Assembly (NCBI GenBank): GCA_029204225.1
Contig: CM055106.1
Coordinates: 50,289,325-50,353,324 of the forward strand
Length of the DNA stretch: 64,000 nucleotides
Direction: 5' to 3'
DNA from: Diphasiastrum complanatum
Taxonomy: Eukaryota; Streptophyta; Lycopodiopsida; Lycopodiales; Lycopodiaceae
In this document: piece by piece, positions 37,260-50,337 of the stretch
Layout of the letters: each line of letters opens with the position of its first letter
How positions within the stretch are numbered: the stretch's first letter is position 1
The notes under the pieces: model-generated
Databases searched by the model: none
The model's input: the letters and a program-made list of their open reading frames with translations, nothing else
What the model was told of the DNA's origin: nothing
Program-made: the position numbers and the translations under genes

Positions 37260-38208
37260 GATTGGGAAGACCCAAAGTGATGGTCTTCAACACTTCCAAG
37301 AGCTTTATGTTGAGACAGAAACTCCTTGTTGACAGTTGGTCGTTGGAGATTGTTCCATCCTACACTTACTTAGGCATACTCTTTATTGGTCCTTTATTTA
37401 GTATGAGATAGTCAGCTTCTAGTAGGCTTTGGAAGGGTCATGCTTCCCTTGCCCAATTGGAGAGATTTTGTTTCCGTAAGTCTATTGGAGATGCATCGAG
37501 TAAGCATCAGCTTTTTGACACCATTGTTTCCCCTATAGCTCTATATGCAGCAGCTGCATGGTGCATTGGTCTTTATCTCATCTTACTGGGCCAGTATCTC
37601 GCGACTCCAGATCGCTATGCTCACGTATGATTCGGGCTAAGCCTTCAGTTCCACACCAAATCATCCTTCCTGAGCTTGCAGTCCCACCCATGTACCTTGA
37701 TCCCCTACTCCAGCTCATCACTTATATACAGCAAGTCAGTGTGTTCCAAGCTTCTAAGCAGAGATATACGCAGGCTGCTCTCATTTCATCTCAGCATGGC
37801 ATGCAAGTGTTGTGGCAGCACAATGAGATATGAGTCCACGGAAGATCCTAAGTTGACAAGAGCAAACATGGGACCCAAGGCAGGTTCTAGGCACAATGGC
37901 AAAGCTGCGGGCAAGGATGCAAATGGCCAAATTTAAAGGTTCAGCCCTCAAATAATAGACATATACTAACGCTGACCAAGCACTTGATCAACATACATTG
38001 AGTCAACACTTGATCTCCAACAACAGTTTTTGGAATAATCTTTATGGTGGTGTGATCATAGTGAAATAATAATCAGTGACATGATCAAGAACAATTCTCC
38101 CTCTGTGTGTTCAACCAGAAGAATTGTATGATGATCAGGAGAGTAATCACGTATCAACAAGGTCTGCCGCACTAACGCTCGACGATCAACCTAGCACTTT
38201 AGAAGAAT

Positions 38209-38262
<54 letters not shown>

Positions 38263-38558
38263 GAGAGAATGTCTATTATGTCCACAATGGGGTTTCCAAG
38301 TTATAAAATAAAAAGCTACTTTTTTTTTGTAGGTTGAAACAAAAGTTCATGCAGGTTTAGATGTTTATTGTGGAGAAGAAAGAATTCGGTTCTGATATGC
38401 TCATTCTGATCATATGTAGGGTGCTGCAGCAGCATTTACTTCATCTTCAATCTCTTTCGAATTAGGCATTTTTGTTTAGACCTGCTGATTCTACCACTTA
38501 AAACTCTGATTCTGCAGATAACATGATGCTTGACAACTGGCACGGGCTCTTACAGGTG

Positions 38559-38614
<56 letters not shown>

Positions 38615-41600
38615 CTCAATGGCCAATACATAATGTAATCTACCAAGCCATTCTCGTTTTGATTTGTAAAACCCGTTGTCAACAAGCCGCTCCTTGTCCA
38701 TTGTATTCAGCTCCAAAGTGTTACATGCTTCCTGCATTGTGAAATCATGAATCCTTACGTACATCTGCAAAACCATACTTCTATACAAGCTTCAACATGA
38801 AACCAGGAATGTGAGCATTTTCCATAGTTCTAAAAGAATGTGGCACAACAAAAGATTTTGAATTGTGTCACATAGAGTGCTAGAAAGCTGACTCACTTGC
38901 AATTGATCAACATTTATGCTAAAAGAAAGCAACAATTGATTTTTCCATGTCATTCGGCCTACTTGAGCTACTCCGAAACTTTTGCATATAGGCAGTAAGG
39001 GTTCATTGACAAGACCTGCTGTGATCTTTATCCATAAATAAATTCGGTAGACATGTCGTGACAAAGAACGCAAGTACAATTTTTTGGCTTAATTCTCTTA
39101 ACTAAAAGTGTCTTAAAATTGTTTCATAGTCCTAAAAGAATGTGACACAACAAACAACAAAAGATCTTGATGTTTTGATACGCCTTAGCTACTTGATGTT
39201 GATCTTCTGTGTCCTAGTGTGTACATTTAGCATAGTTGGGCTTATGACTGGGCTTATGACAAGAGTCCGCTCTATGAAGTATTTGTCTAAGTGTACATAC
39301 TTTTCACTGTTAGCACTGAAGAATCATCATGTCTAGATCTTTAAGCAATTTTGAGGAGCAATTACCGCGTATCCTTGATTTTGATTGTCTTAAGTAGCAG
39401 TTGGTAGATCAACAGTGGCAAAAGCTCACTGATGATTTGATATCGAACCTAGTGCACGTTCTTTTGCCATATGTGCATTAGCTAAAAGATGGAGATGATT
39501 TTTTAGTTCATGATCTAGATCCTGCATATGTTTCAGTTCCGATATAGGTTCTAGTTGGCACACCTAATATTCTAGTTGTAGCAAAGGTTACATCCACATA
39601 TGGGGCCAAGGATAAGGACAGCTTGGATTAATCATTCCATTAGTCTTTAGCTAGCATGCCTACTATTGTTGCAAACATTTTTGATGGGCCTCAAGACCAA
39701 TATCTTGAGGCATATGTACAATCAGCCATATCTTGTACATGGTACAATGTCATGAATCAAATAGTTGTTGTAAATCCACTAGTTTATACTTTTCCTATGC
39801 TTACTATTGACTTGTAGAGGATATGCCAATCTTCTAGTTTCTAAGGTTATACCAAAGATACATGTTCCTATGGTGGCTAGCATACATGTCATCCTCCTCT
39901 CACAATTTTAGCAATGCACTTTATGCAAGCTTATGCGACTTCCTATCCAAGTAGTGCAATTTCATATGATATGGGTTGTCATGATGCTTTATGTGGTGCT
40001 AGTACCTTTTCTATGATTGCATGGCCACTTTACATAGCTTCAATCATTTACATATGTGTTGCCGGGCATGATTGTGCCTATACCTTGACAAATTCTTTCA
40101 ACTCATGTGGATTGTTTCACATTGAGGGATCTCCTTTTGTAGTCGTTCTCTATTTCAAATTTGCAACTGGATTGGATGCTTTAGCTGTGGCATTCAAAGT
40201 CAATGGTTAAGGTTTTTTTTCCTTTGGCTAGTAGCTATGTTCAACCATTCATGGTCTTTCTAGCCAGCCTGGCATATTTATTAAGATATCCTTATTTTGC
40301 TTTGGTACCCCTATTCCTTTAGGATGATGCGGGGGATGTGTTGTTGGTTGTTTATTACTAATGTACTCTTCGGGCGGTCTGTCAAGATGGTTTAGAGAAT
40401 TGCTATTTTTCAGCATTTATATTTGTTTACTAGCAGTAGCCATCTTCTTGTTATGACAAATGTGCTTTAATGTTCATCCTTTCATGTGGTATTTGGGCTA
40501 TCCACATTGTTTGAGGATATTTCTTTCTGAGCTCGCAGATCACCCGACCTATACAGTAGACAGTACATGCACCCAACCTATCTACCTCAAGTATGTTTTG
40601 AGGTATCACATATTCTTTCATAAGAGGATCGGGTATCTTCCTACTATTATTGATGTGTCTGATGTCGATCTGTTTTCTACATGTGCATGGTCTTGGGACG
40701 ACCACTGGTTTCCTTTATTCTAGAGGCAAAGAATTGTAGGGTTATACTCCATGATGGTATTCTAGTGATAATGGCTCACATGTTTATCCAGCTTGGCAAA
40801 TCCGACAAGTTTTCTCCTTCTCTATACATTCTGGGATACTTCAACTCCTTATACATTCATGAGTCTTCTTCTATAATATTACAAAACGCAGGGTTTTGTT
40901 TGGGTGTATCTAGCATATGGTTAACATGCTTGGCAAGGATGCTTTTCCTGGCTTCCCTTTCTTGAGTTCCTCATTGTTGCTTTATGGCATTTGTAAGTTA
41001 AAAGCTTGTAACCATTGTCCAATCATCAATGTCGATCCTAAATCCTGATTCCTTGTGTGCACTATGCAGGACCTACCACTCGAGCTGTTGTATCACATAG
41101 GACCACGAGGGAAGATCCGAGCCATGCATGTCGTTGGGGACTCGGACACCTCTGAGAGTCCCTCTAACTCAGATGAGGAATCTACCGCTGAGGGTGAGGA
41201 TGAGGATGAGGATGACGGTGAGGATGAGGGTGAGCCTCATGATGGGGAGGATGACCTGGAGGCCATGCTAGTGCCTCCACGACGACAGAATATGAGGCAG
41301 GAAGTTAGAGGCTAGAGCACTCAGCCCTCAACATAGTAGCATAGTACGCTCTAGCATAATAGTAATACACATGGGGCCTCAGGCTTGAGCCTAGACGCTA
41401 TGGTTGAAACTCTTATTATTTATGCTTTAGTTAATTTTAAACTTTTGACTCTTCAATTGTAATTTGTGATTTGTCAGTGGTTAGTACACTGTAGAGTTTA
41501 TAACTTTACTATTTATAATTCTTGGAAGTTCTTGGATGTCTGAGACTATGATGTGTTGCGTGCATTGTGCCTGTGTCATGAGTCATGACTTAACTCTAAA

Positions 41601-43418
41601 GTATTCAAGTATGTACGATGGACTATCTTTCATGTACTATAGCTTATAAGTTATGATCAATCATGATTCATGTAAATTGTTTATCCCCCGGGCTCCACCT
41701 CCATTGTTGAGAGATTTACGTTGTTGGACTGAATGTGCCAAATTACTCTACACCTTTCCCACTGATCCGATTGTTATATCTCCTCGTCCCTCCACCTTCT
41801 CCTTTTTCACCCCTGCTATGGTCTCTCTTGCCACTAAGAAAATGAATACCCATCGAGCTCAAGACATCGAGGACCTAGCCAAACTCCTGAATCATGCCAC
41901 TGATATACTTGTGCCCGTATTGGCCTCACTCCTTAATTAGGCATCATTTCTGGCTTTCCCCTTCCATGGTGAACTAATATCATCTATCCCATTCACAAGA
42001 GTGGCGACGCATGAGACCTGATAACTGTCTCACCATTATGATCGGTCACATTGTGGCTAAACTCTATGGCACTATCCTTCAAACTGATCATGTGTTCACA
42101 CTTCATGCTATCATTGAGGAAGCCAAGTCTAAACATGAGAGGGTCTATTGTTGTTTTGTGGACTCTGGAAAGCATTCAACTCTATCCCGTGTGATATTCT
42201 CATCCAGAGGTTGAGAGATCTTAGTTTTCCACTAACAGCAGGCTTGGGGATGTTTCAGATCAGAGGAGGGTCTCTCTGAGAGAGTTAGGCGTACTATATG
42301 ACCCCCACAATCTTTGGCTTGTATATTGATGAGCTTGAGAAAGCTATCAACCAAGATGGTGGTGTTGGCTACAAGCTTGGTGATATACTCATTTTCATTT
42401 TACTTTACGCTAATGATGTGGCATTACTTTCCTCTTCTGGTGAGGGGTTCCAGAGGCATTTATTTTTGGAGATGTATTTGGTTTGATTGTGCATACCAGG
42501 AAAACCCAGATCATGATTTTTAAAATCTCCTTTATGAACTGGCAAGTGTTCACTCTAGGGGGACAACCACTTGAGGTCCTTATACTTATTTGGGGACTTC
42601 CTTCACTGGTCCTACTTTCAATATGAGACACATCGACACAGCCACACTATGTAAAGGTCATGCTTCGTTGGTTAGTCTTAGCAATTTTGCTTCAAGAAGC
42701 ACATTCGAGATGCCTCGAGTAAGTGTAACCTGTTTGACACTAATGTTACACCCACATCTATGTATGTAGTGGAGGCTTGGTGCACTGGGATTTCCGAGTC
42801 AGAGTGGACTAGTATCTCTCATCTACAGATTAGTATGCTTGCACTCCGGGCCAAGCCATCCGTTCCTCACCAAATTATACTTGCTGAGTTTGTTGTCATA
42901 CCACTTTGGGTTGATGCTATTTTCAGGTTGATTACATATATCCACAGAGTGATGGGTCTTCTAGTTTCACAATATCCACGTATGGACACCATGACTCCTA
43001 GACCCAAATTACCTCCTTTTTTTCTACGCTCCAAAGTAGACATTGAGGCTGATATTTTGTCAAAGGATGAGTCAGACATCCCTTGTCAGGATCTTCATCA
43101 TAATTGTCGATAGTGTATTGCATCGTAATTGCCGATGGTGTATCAGTACCGTCATCTTCATCTATCCTTGCTTTCTTCGAAGAAGGTCCTTCTATGACAT
43201 GATCTATCATATAGTTTTTTACATGACATCCCATTGTATCATGTCTCAAACTTTCATGTCTTGAGAGCAAAGTAGAGATTTTATCTAATCTTGATAGGCT
43301 AATCATTTTATCTAGTAGTTGTTTGTTATGCAAATATTTATATCCTCCTTTTCGTATTTATCATACTTGAGATGTACTTACTTGGTCGTATATGCCTTTT
43401 GGCATTAAAAGACATTAA

Positions 43419-43506
<88 letters not shown>

Positions 43507-46500
43507 ACCTCCACCATCATTTATCTCAGCTACGTTCACCGAGAGCCGTTTGCGAGAGAGAAAGGCTCTCAATGTCCGAGTCAAAGGTATTACGAACTCC
43601 CATGATGCTGTTGGTGAAGCTAAAAAGTTTCTTGAAGAGAGTTTCTTGAAGAGAGTCTTCAACACCACCACAAAGATATGGATACTGCATGGCGGCCTAA
43701 GAAAGATCCAGGTACTCTTCTCATACGTTTTTCATCTACAACTGGTCGTCATGAAGTGTTAGGGAAGGATCTACACGGCGGGGCACCACGATATACCTGG
43801 ATGAAGACCTTACGTTCATTCAGGTTCAAGAACGGAAAAAAGCAAAACAGGAGGCTCTAACGAATGGAAAGAGATTGATCTACAGAGATGGTATCATTCG
43901 CTTTGTAGATATTAAACCTGTTGCTATTAATGAGATATCCGAGATTGTTCAGAGTTAGTGAGAGAGTTAGAGCACTGAAGAGATGCCAGTTGAATCTGTA
44001 AATGGTCTTTGTACCATATAATCCTAGATATTATCCTCTTCTTAGTTAGTTTGGTTTTTAGTTATGTTGTTTGACGGCATTGCTCCGTGTAAGTGTCACC
44101 TGTTTGATACCATGGTGTAATAGATCCTAACACCACAGTAAGGCCAACACTAACTGATCCACCCAACCTTGCCTACTCCCTGATATAGAGTAAGCCCCTC
44201 CTAGCCCAGTGTGAGTGTTGAAGAGTAATGCCTATTTTACCCCTTTGGCTAAGCATTAGTTAAGTTGTACATAACTCATGGGGCATGTTTTAATTAAATG
44301 CATGAGACCCCCTTTTGTAAGTTATGTAAATTAGTGCAAGTGGCCCACTTGGCCAAGTAGCTCACTCCTATGGTTGACACCTAGACTTTCCATGCATGTA
44401 AAGGAGGTGCTTGCCTCACAAGGGATTTGGAGGACCCACGCCCTCCTCTCTCTCTCTAGCAATTCATTTCTTCTTGAGACTTTTGAGTTTGTGAGGTGCT
44501 CATGCAATTCTCCTTGTGTGTGATATTTTCCATAGCCAAGTTTCTCAAGCTTTCATAGTTGATCTAGCATTTGAGTTAAGATACTCCATAGCTAGGTCTC
44601 ATAAATTTTCATGGTATCAGAGCAGGTTGTCTAGCCTGTGAGTCCGTGAGTGAGAGAAACTTCAGTGCTTAGATTCTTGAGAAGATTCTCATCTTCTACA
44701 AGCACCTCAATCTTGAAAGAGGGAGCATTTGATCTACAGGTGTCAGATCAGGTGGAGTCTTGCACTGTTGGAGAGCTATTGGCAAGGGGAGTGGGATGAT
44801 CCAAAAACTTTCTAAATTTGGCTAAGTTTTGGGGAGTCTTTCTGGAGGAGCTTACACAAAAGTAGGGCGCACTTTCTATAGGGGCTTCTGGTTTCTGTTC
44901 CAGTGGGGCCTAGTGCTTGTGCTAGTGAGGCCACACCAAGTGGCAAAGACAAAAGCAGGAGCTGAAGGGTTGCCTTGAAGTGGCTACATACCCTAGTTTG
45001 GGGTTAAACCCTTGTTGCTGGAAGTTGGTCTTTTCTGATCTTTTTCAGGTTGAGCTTCTGTTTAAGCACAGATTTTAGCATGGCTAGTCTTGGGGAGAGT
45101 TTGCTGGGTGAATCTAGCAAACTAGATGGCACAAACTACAGAGTGTGGAAGTTCAAGATAGCTAATATCTTGATGGATAAGAATTGCTGGGAGGTCATGA
45201 TAGGTACAGAACCTGTACCAACATCTGATCCTGAATTGAAGGACTACATGAACAGGAGACAAAAAGCTCATAGGATAATCAATCTTTCTGTCAAGGACAA
45301 TATTATTCCTCACATTTGCAATGCAAGGGATGCAGCTGATGCTTGGACAATTCTGAAGTCTATGTTTGAAACAGTGGATTCAGCCAAGCTGGTGTATTTG
45401 CAAAACAGGTTACATACTCTCAAGATGGAAGTAGGTGCAACATTGGTGATCATATTACAAAGGTCAAGGACCTAATGGATCAGCTTGCTTCAGTTGGAGA
45501 GAAAGTAAGTGACAGGAGTATTGTTCCCATAGTCTTGAACAACTTGTCATTCAACTATCAAGACTATGTGATGTCCCTTTCTGCTAGGGAGAAACTCCCA
45601 ACCTTTGGGGAGTTATGTGGTCTTCTTTTACAGGAGGAGATGAGAAGAAAGAATCTTTCTGAAAGGGAAGATAATCCAGAGCTTGCATTTGCTTCTAAGA
45701 AGAAGCAAAACTTTCAGAAGAAAGGCAAAGGCAAAAAGAAGAACTCAAAGCAAAGCTTGGAGCAACAGGTGTCCAAGTTACAGGTTGGAGAGGAGTCAAG
45801 CACCAATTCCTCATCTACACCCAAGAGGAAGGGCAACTGCAACTATTGTGGTAAGTATGGGCATTTTGCCTTTGAATGCAGGAAGAAGCAAAGTGATCAG
45901 AAGAAGGGAAAGAACCAGTAGGGTCACTTTGTTGACAAAGTTGCAGAGGAGGAGCAATCTGGTGTGCTTGAGCTATTCACCGCAGCCCTATCATCTGAAT
46001 CCACATTTGGTGGATGGTACATTGATTCTGGAGCCTCAAAGCACATGACACCTCATAGAGATTGGTTCAGCACCTATGAGGAGACAGAAGATGGTCAGGA
46101 TGTTTGCCTTGGAGATAAATCTACACGTATGGTGAGGGGCAAAGGCACAGTTGCAATACAGCTGTCATCAGGTGAGGTGAAGGAAATTAAAAGTGTGTTG
46201 CATGTACCAAGGTTGGCTAAGAACTTGCTATCTGTTGGTGCCATTACCAAACATAACATGGTGATAGAGTTTAATGATTCTAAATGTTTGGTAAAAGACA
46301 AAGATCAGAACTTCAAGGTGGTAGCCAAGGGAATACAAGAAGGAGGTCTTTACAAGCTTTTCACAACCATTCCTAGCCAAGAGGCCTTGTCTGTAGGAAA
46401 TCAAAGTGCCAAGATCCTTCTAACATTCAATCTCCATATACAAGAAGAAGAAAAAGAGGAAGAAGAAGAAGAGGGAGAGGGTTAGGCGCCCTCAAGGAGA

Positions 46501-49500
46501 GAGAAAGTAGTAGCAATGCTTGAAAGGGAATGAATAACAAATGAACAAAGAGTACATATAAATAGGCCTTCCAAGGGCCTAGACTCTTCCAAACTCTAAG
46601 TTCTAGAACCTTCCAAGACCCACTACTAATTATAGGGCACCCCCAAAAGTCAAGATAGGGTCCCTTAACATAATTAGACTTTACTTGGACCCACGAATTA
46701 CTACTGGACCAAAATTGGGTCCAACTCAACTAAAACTGACTTAACATGGTCTAAATAATAAACCTAACCCATGGTTACACAAGTCTCGACCTTTTGGGTC
46801 AAAGTAACCTATGGGAAACTATCATTATCATTTATTACTTCTAACACCCTCCTTAAATGATAATGTAAAAAACATAACATGACATGAAGTATGAAAAATT
46901 GCAACAAAAATGCAAAGTGTTGCATGCTGCCCAAAACTCCATGTAGCCGAAAAAGAAAAGATGTAGCTTGCTGTCCAAGCTTAATGCCGCCAAAAAAAAA
47001 CTTCAGCTTGAAGTAGTCGAAGTAGCCGAAATCTCAGCCCCAATCATGCCCGATGTAAAAGAGATGTAGAATACGAAGTGCGGTAGCATCAAGTCGAAGA
47101 GTGAAGACAAGCATGCTCCATCCAAAGTAGGTAACCAAAAAACCAGCCACAAGCCGAAATATGGATTTGCAATCCATCAATGGTTCCCACATGATTCCAT
47201 AAGTCTTCTTACCACAAGAAACATAAAGAAGAGTATGATACTCTTTTACCATCACATCCTCCCGAATCTTACTATCAATGATCTGCTCACCAACACTAGG
47301 TAAGACAACACCGTCATCATAAGAATTAAGCATCAAAACATGAAAATCAGAATACGGTACTGATTTTGGTGAGGCATGTGTGTTTCCTCCAAGGTAAAAA
47401 GATGCTTTGCTATCCCGCAAAGACTCGGACAACCAACAAGAGGCTGTAGTAGGCTGTCCAACAGCCACAAAATCACCAACACTTTGCTGTCCAAAGTGTT
47501 CCAAATGTGGACCTTGCTGTCCAAAAACCTTCTGCAGGCCGTTCCCAATGCATAATAGGATGCTCACGATGTAACATAGGCTGAAAATGATCAATAAACC
47601 ATGGCTAAATCTGGTGTCCACCATCTTCAAGAAAAAAACCAATAGCTTGCCACTTTGAACACCCAAAAAATCCAGCAACACGCCACTTTGAACCAATGTA
47701 CTAATTGACATGATTTTTTCCCCTCCTCCATTAGTACAAAATGGCTTCAAAGAATGCTTGATTTCAGCCTTTTCCAAAACATTATCTTGAGAAGCTTGCT
47801 CATAAAGTTCTTCACTAATGCATCCATCATTTGCAACAAATGGCTCAAGAGAAGAAGAATGCTTTACCATACCAACATTCTGATGCAAACTTGTACTTGT
47901 AAAAAGACAATGATCAAACTTTGCATGACTTTGCTCTTCTACCTTCAAAGAGGATGAAGTAGAGAGGAAAAAGCATGATGATGAATCCTTTATTCGGTAC
48001 ATCTTTAAAAGTGTTTCCCAAGCACTTTTAGAGGTCTTGCAAAATCTCAAATGATATAAGATAGATCTTGTTACCGATAAAATCTGGATTATCACGTCGA
48101 TGCAAAATCTCAACTTGCAACTCCATGAAGAATAGTTGGTGCCATCCAACATATCTTCACCTGAACAAGTACGAATTGCTCCCAAATCTCTTGCCATAAG
48201 AACCAGCCAAGAAGATAAACTTTTTCAAACCCTAAATGTGCCCTAAAAGACACAAAAACCAGCAAGTATCAAATCTGACAAATCAGCACCGGAATGTGTC
48301 GAAACCACACATTAGATGGATGTAGGAACTCGCCCTCCTACAAGCCTTGTGTGCTGAAAATTTCAGCCTGAAATTGCATTACAAACTCAAAAACCACCAA
48401 GCAAAGAATCAGGTTAGCCTCCAACAAAGCTTTTTTCGGAACCCTTCTTTCTTGCCAAAAAGTGTGAACAATACACACGGATAGGGCTGTTGCAACACCC
48501 TACAAATGGTAATATGCTATCCAATTTTCAGCCTCGGAATGTGATCGGATCATCACAAAAAAATTAGCGACTTCTTCCACACCTGGAAACAAGCAAAAAG
48601 AAGCGGATCTTCACTTTGTAAAATCAACAAGAGTGCTGATTTTTCAGCCAAATCAGAAGAATAGAAATTGCTTGTAGATGGGCGCCCTCCTACAAAAGAG
48701 CAAATCTGAAAAATAGGGCAGCAGCGGACCAACGGAAGTAGGATAAACCTACACGGATGTGGGCGACCTAAAAGAAGCCCCGAAGAAGATAATTAATGGC
48801 GCCTTCCTGCAACCTGAAAAATCAGCAAACAACAACCTGATTTTTTAGCGCCCAAAATCCTACGAATTTCCTCCTCTAACTCTTTCTGAGAAACTAAGAG
48901 AATTTTCCTATCCTCTGATAGCTTTCTCTACTGCTGCTACTAAGCTCCCTAGGATGGAGATGGCTCTGATACCAGTGTAATAGATCCTAACACCACAGTA
49001 GGGCAAACACTAACTGATCCACCCAACCTTGCCTACTCCCTGATATAGAGTAAGCCCCTCCTTGCCCAGTGTGAGGACTGGTAGCATGCAACTGCCAAGT
49101 GTCAGCCACGTGTCACTGACGTGGCCGACTGCACGTCGGGGCCCAACTGGGGGCCCTGTCTTGCTGACAAGGTCCCTAAACTGTGTTAGGCCCGCCATGG
49201 CTATGGACCGTGCTGGGGCACACTACTCACACTGTCTTGCCCTGTTGGTCGTGTACGCAGGACCCGACCCTGACCGTGGTATTTGACCTATCTGTGTTCT
49301 CTAGGGTTCGGCACTGGTCACAAGCTCATAACACATGGTCACACTGACAGTCATGTATGTTGCAGAGACTTGGTGTCGGATCTCACTTTCTCTAAGTGGG
49401 CCGATATATCTCCTCTGCAGATTACTATGCTTTCACACATGATTCGAGCAAAACCTTCTGTCCCTCACCAGATTATACTTGCAAAGTTTGCAATTCTTCC

Positions 49501-50267
49501 ATTACAGGTTGAGGCTATTTTTCAGATCGTTACTTTCCTCCAGAGACTGAAGCAGATGGATAGTTCCAAATATTCCTATGTTGCACTTACCTCATCACAA
49601 TCACTCCACAGCCAGGGTTTGCACCTCTCATGGTTTTCTTAGGCAGGAAGGCTGCTTGACTACATCGGAATTTCACACATCACTATATTCAGCAGTTTCA
49701 ATACAAATCATATACACATAGAGGTTGGGAGGGACAGCTTGGAATTAAGCCCCTCTACTACAGATCCATCTTTATGGAGACCGACTGTACAAGTTGATAT
49801 CTACACGTAGAACTATCTTCCATAGCAAATTGCTGGAGAACTCTTGGCCTGCTCCTGTGCTCCTGGCCTGCGCCAGCCATGGATACGGAATGGGTCACCA
49901 CACGCCGAAAAGGCAACAAACAACCATTGTCTTCACCATCACCGTCATCGCCATCTTCTACTCCCTTCAAGGATCTTTGCGACATTTTCTAGTCACCCCA
50001 TCCGGAACTCATCACTCAGTGACGCCTCCTACGTGAGAGCCATATAGTCAATGTAATATTTTTAAATTGTATTTAAAGTTGCCTCCTGCGTGAGAGCCTT
50101 AGGTTGAGAGTTAGAGCACTGAAGAGATATTTTTCTCTTCTTAGTTAGTTTGGCTTTAGTTTTGTTGTTTTGACGGCATTGCTCCATCTTGGTGCCATCC
50201 ATTTTGATGTACTTGTTTCGTCTTATATGCCTTTGGGCATGGAAAAAGACGTTAATAAAGCTTTCTT

Positions 50268-50337
<70 letters not shown>

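Larger units (their letters stand above)
44116..49333 (-). mobile_element. Composite LTR retrotransposon inserted in a LINE, 5-base target duplication CATGG
   Basis: Both ends begin with TGTAATAGATCCTAACACCA in plus orientation. The right LTR is complete (48976-49333, ending ATAACA) and the left one is cut after 110 bases at 44225. CATGG flanks the block on both sides, and the interrupted LINE frame resumes right after it. A copia primer site (minus strand) abuts the right LTR, so the host element is minus-oriented. The 110 shared LTR bases differ at about three positions, suggesting a fairly recent insertion. The interior, however, contains a plus-strand copia half (44226-46410) and a minus-strand LTR of a third type (to 46846), so the block has been rearranged after or during insertion. 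Confidence 0.8.

Noticed and set aside
37066..37411. Frames of repeated ER, LS or IY dipeptides over microsatellites (also at 1276, 33890, 38491, 43338, 50170, 51965, 56632, 58178)
   Set aside because: They are translations of (GA)n, (TC)n or (TA)n tracts with no independent coding content.
38613..38731. Exons J to N as a separate FGT1 pseudogene copy
   Set aside because: Each exon continues the previous one without overlap or gap, phases agree, and no stop is present.
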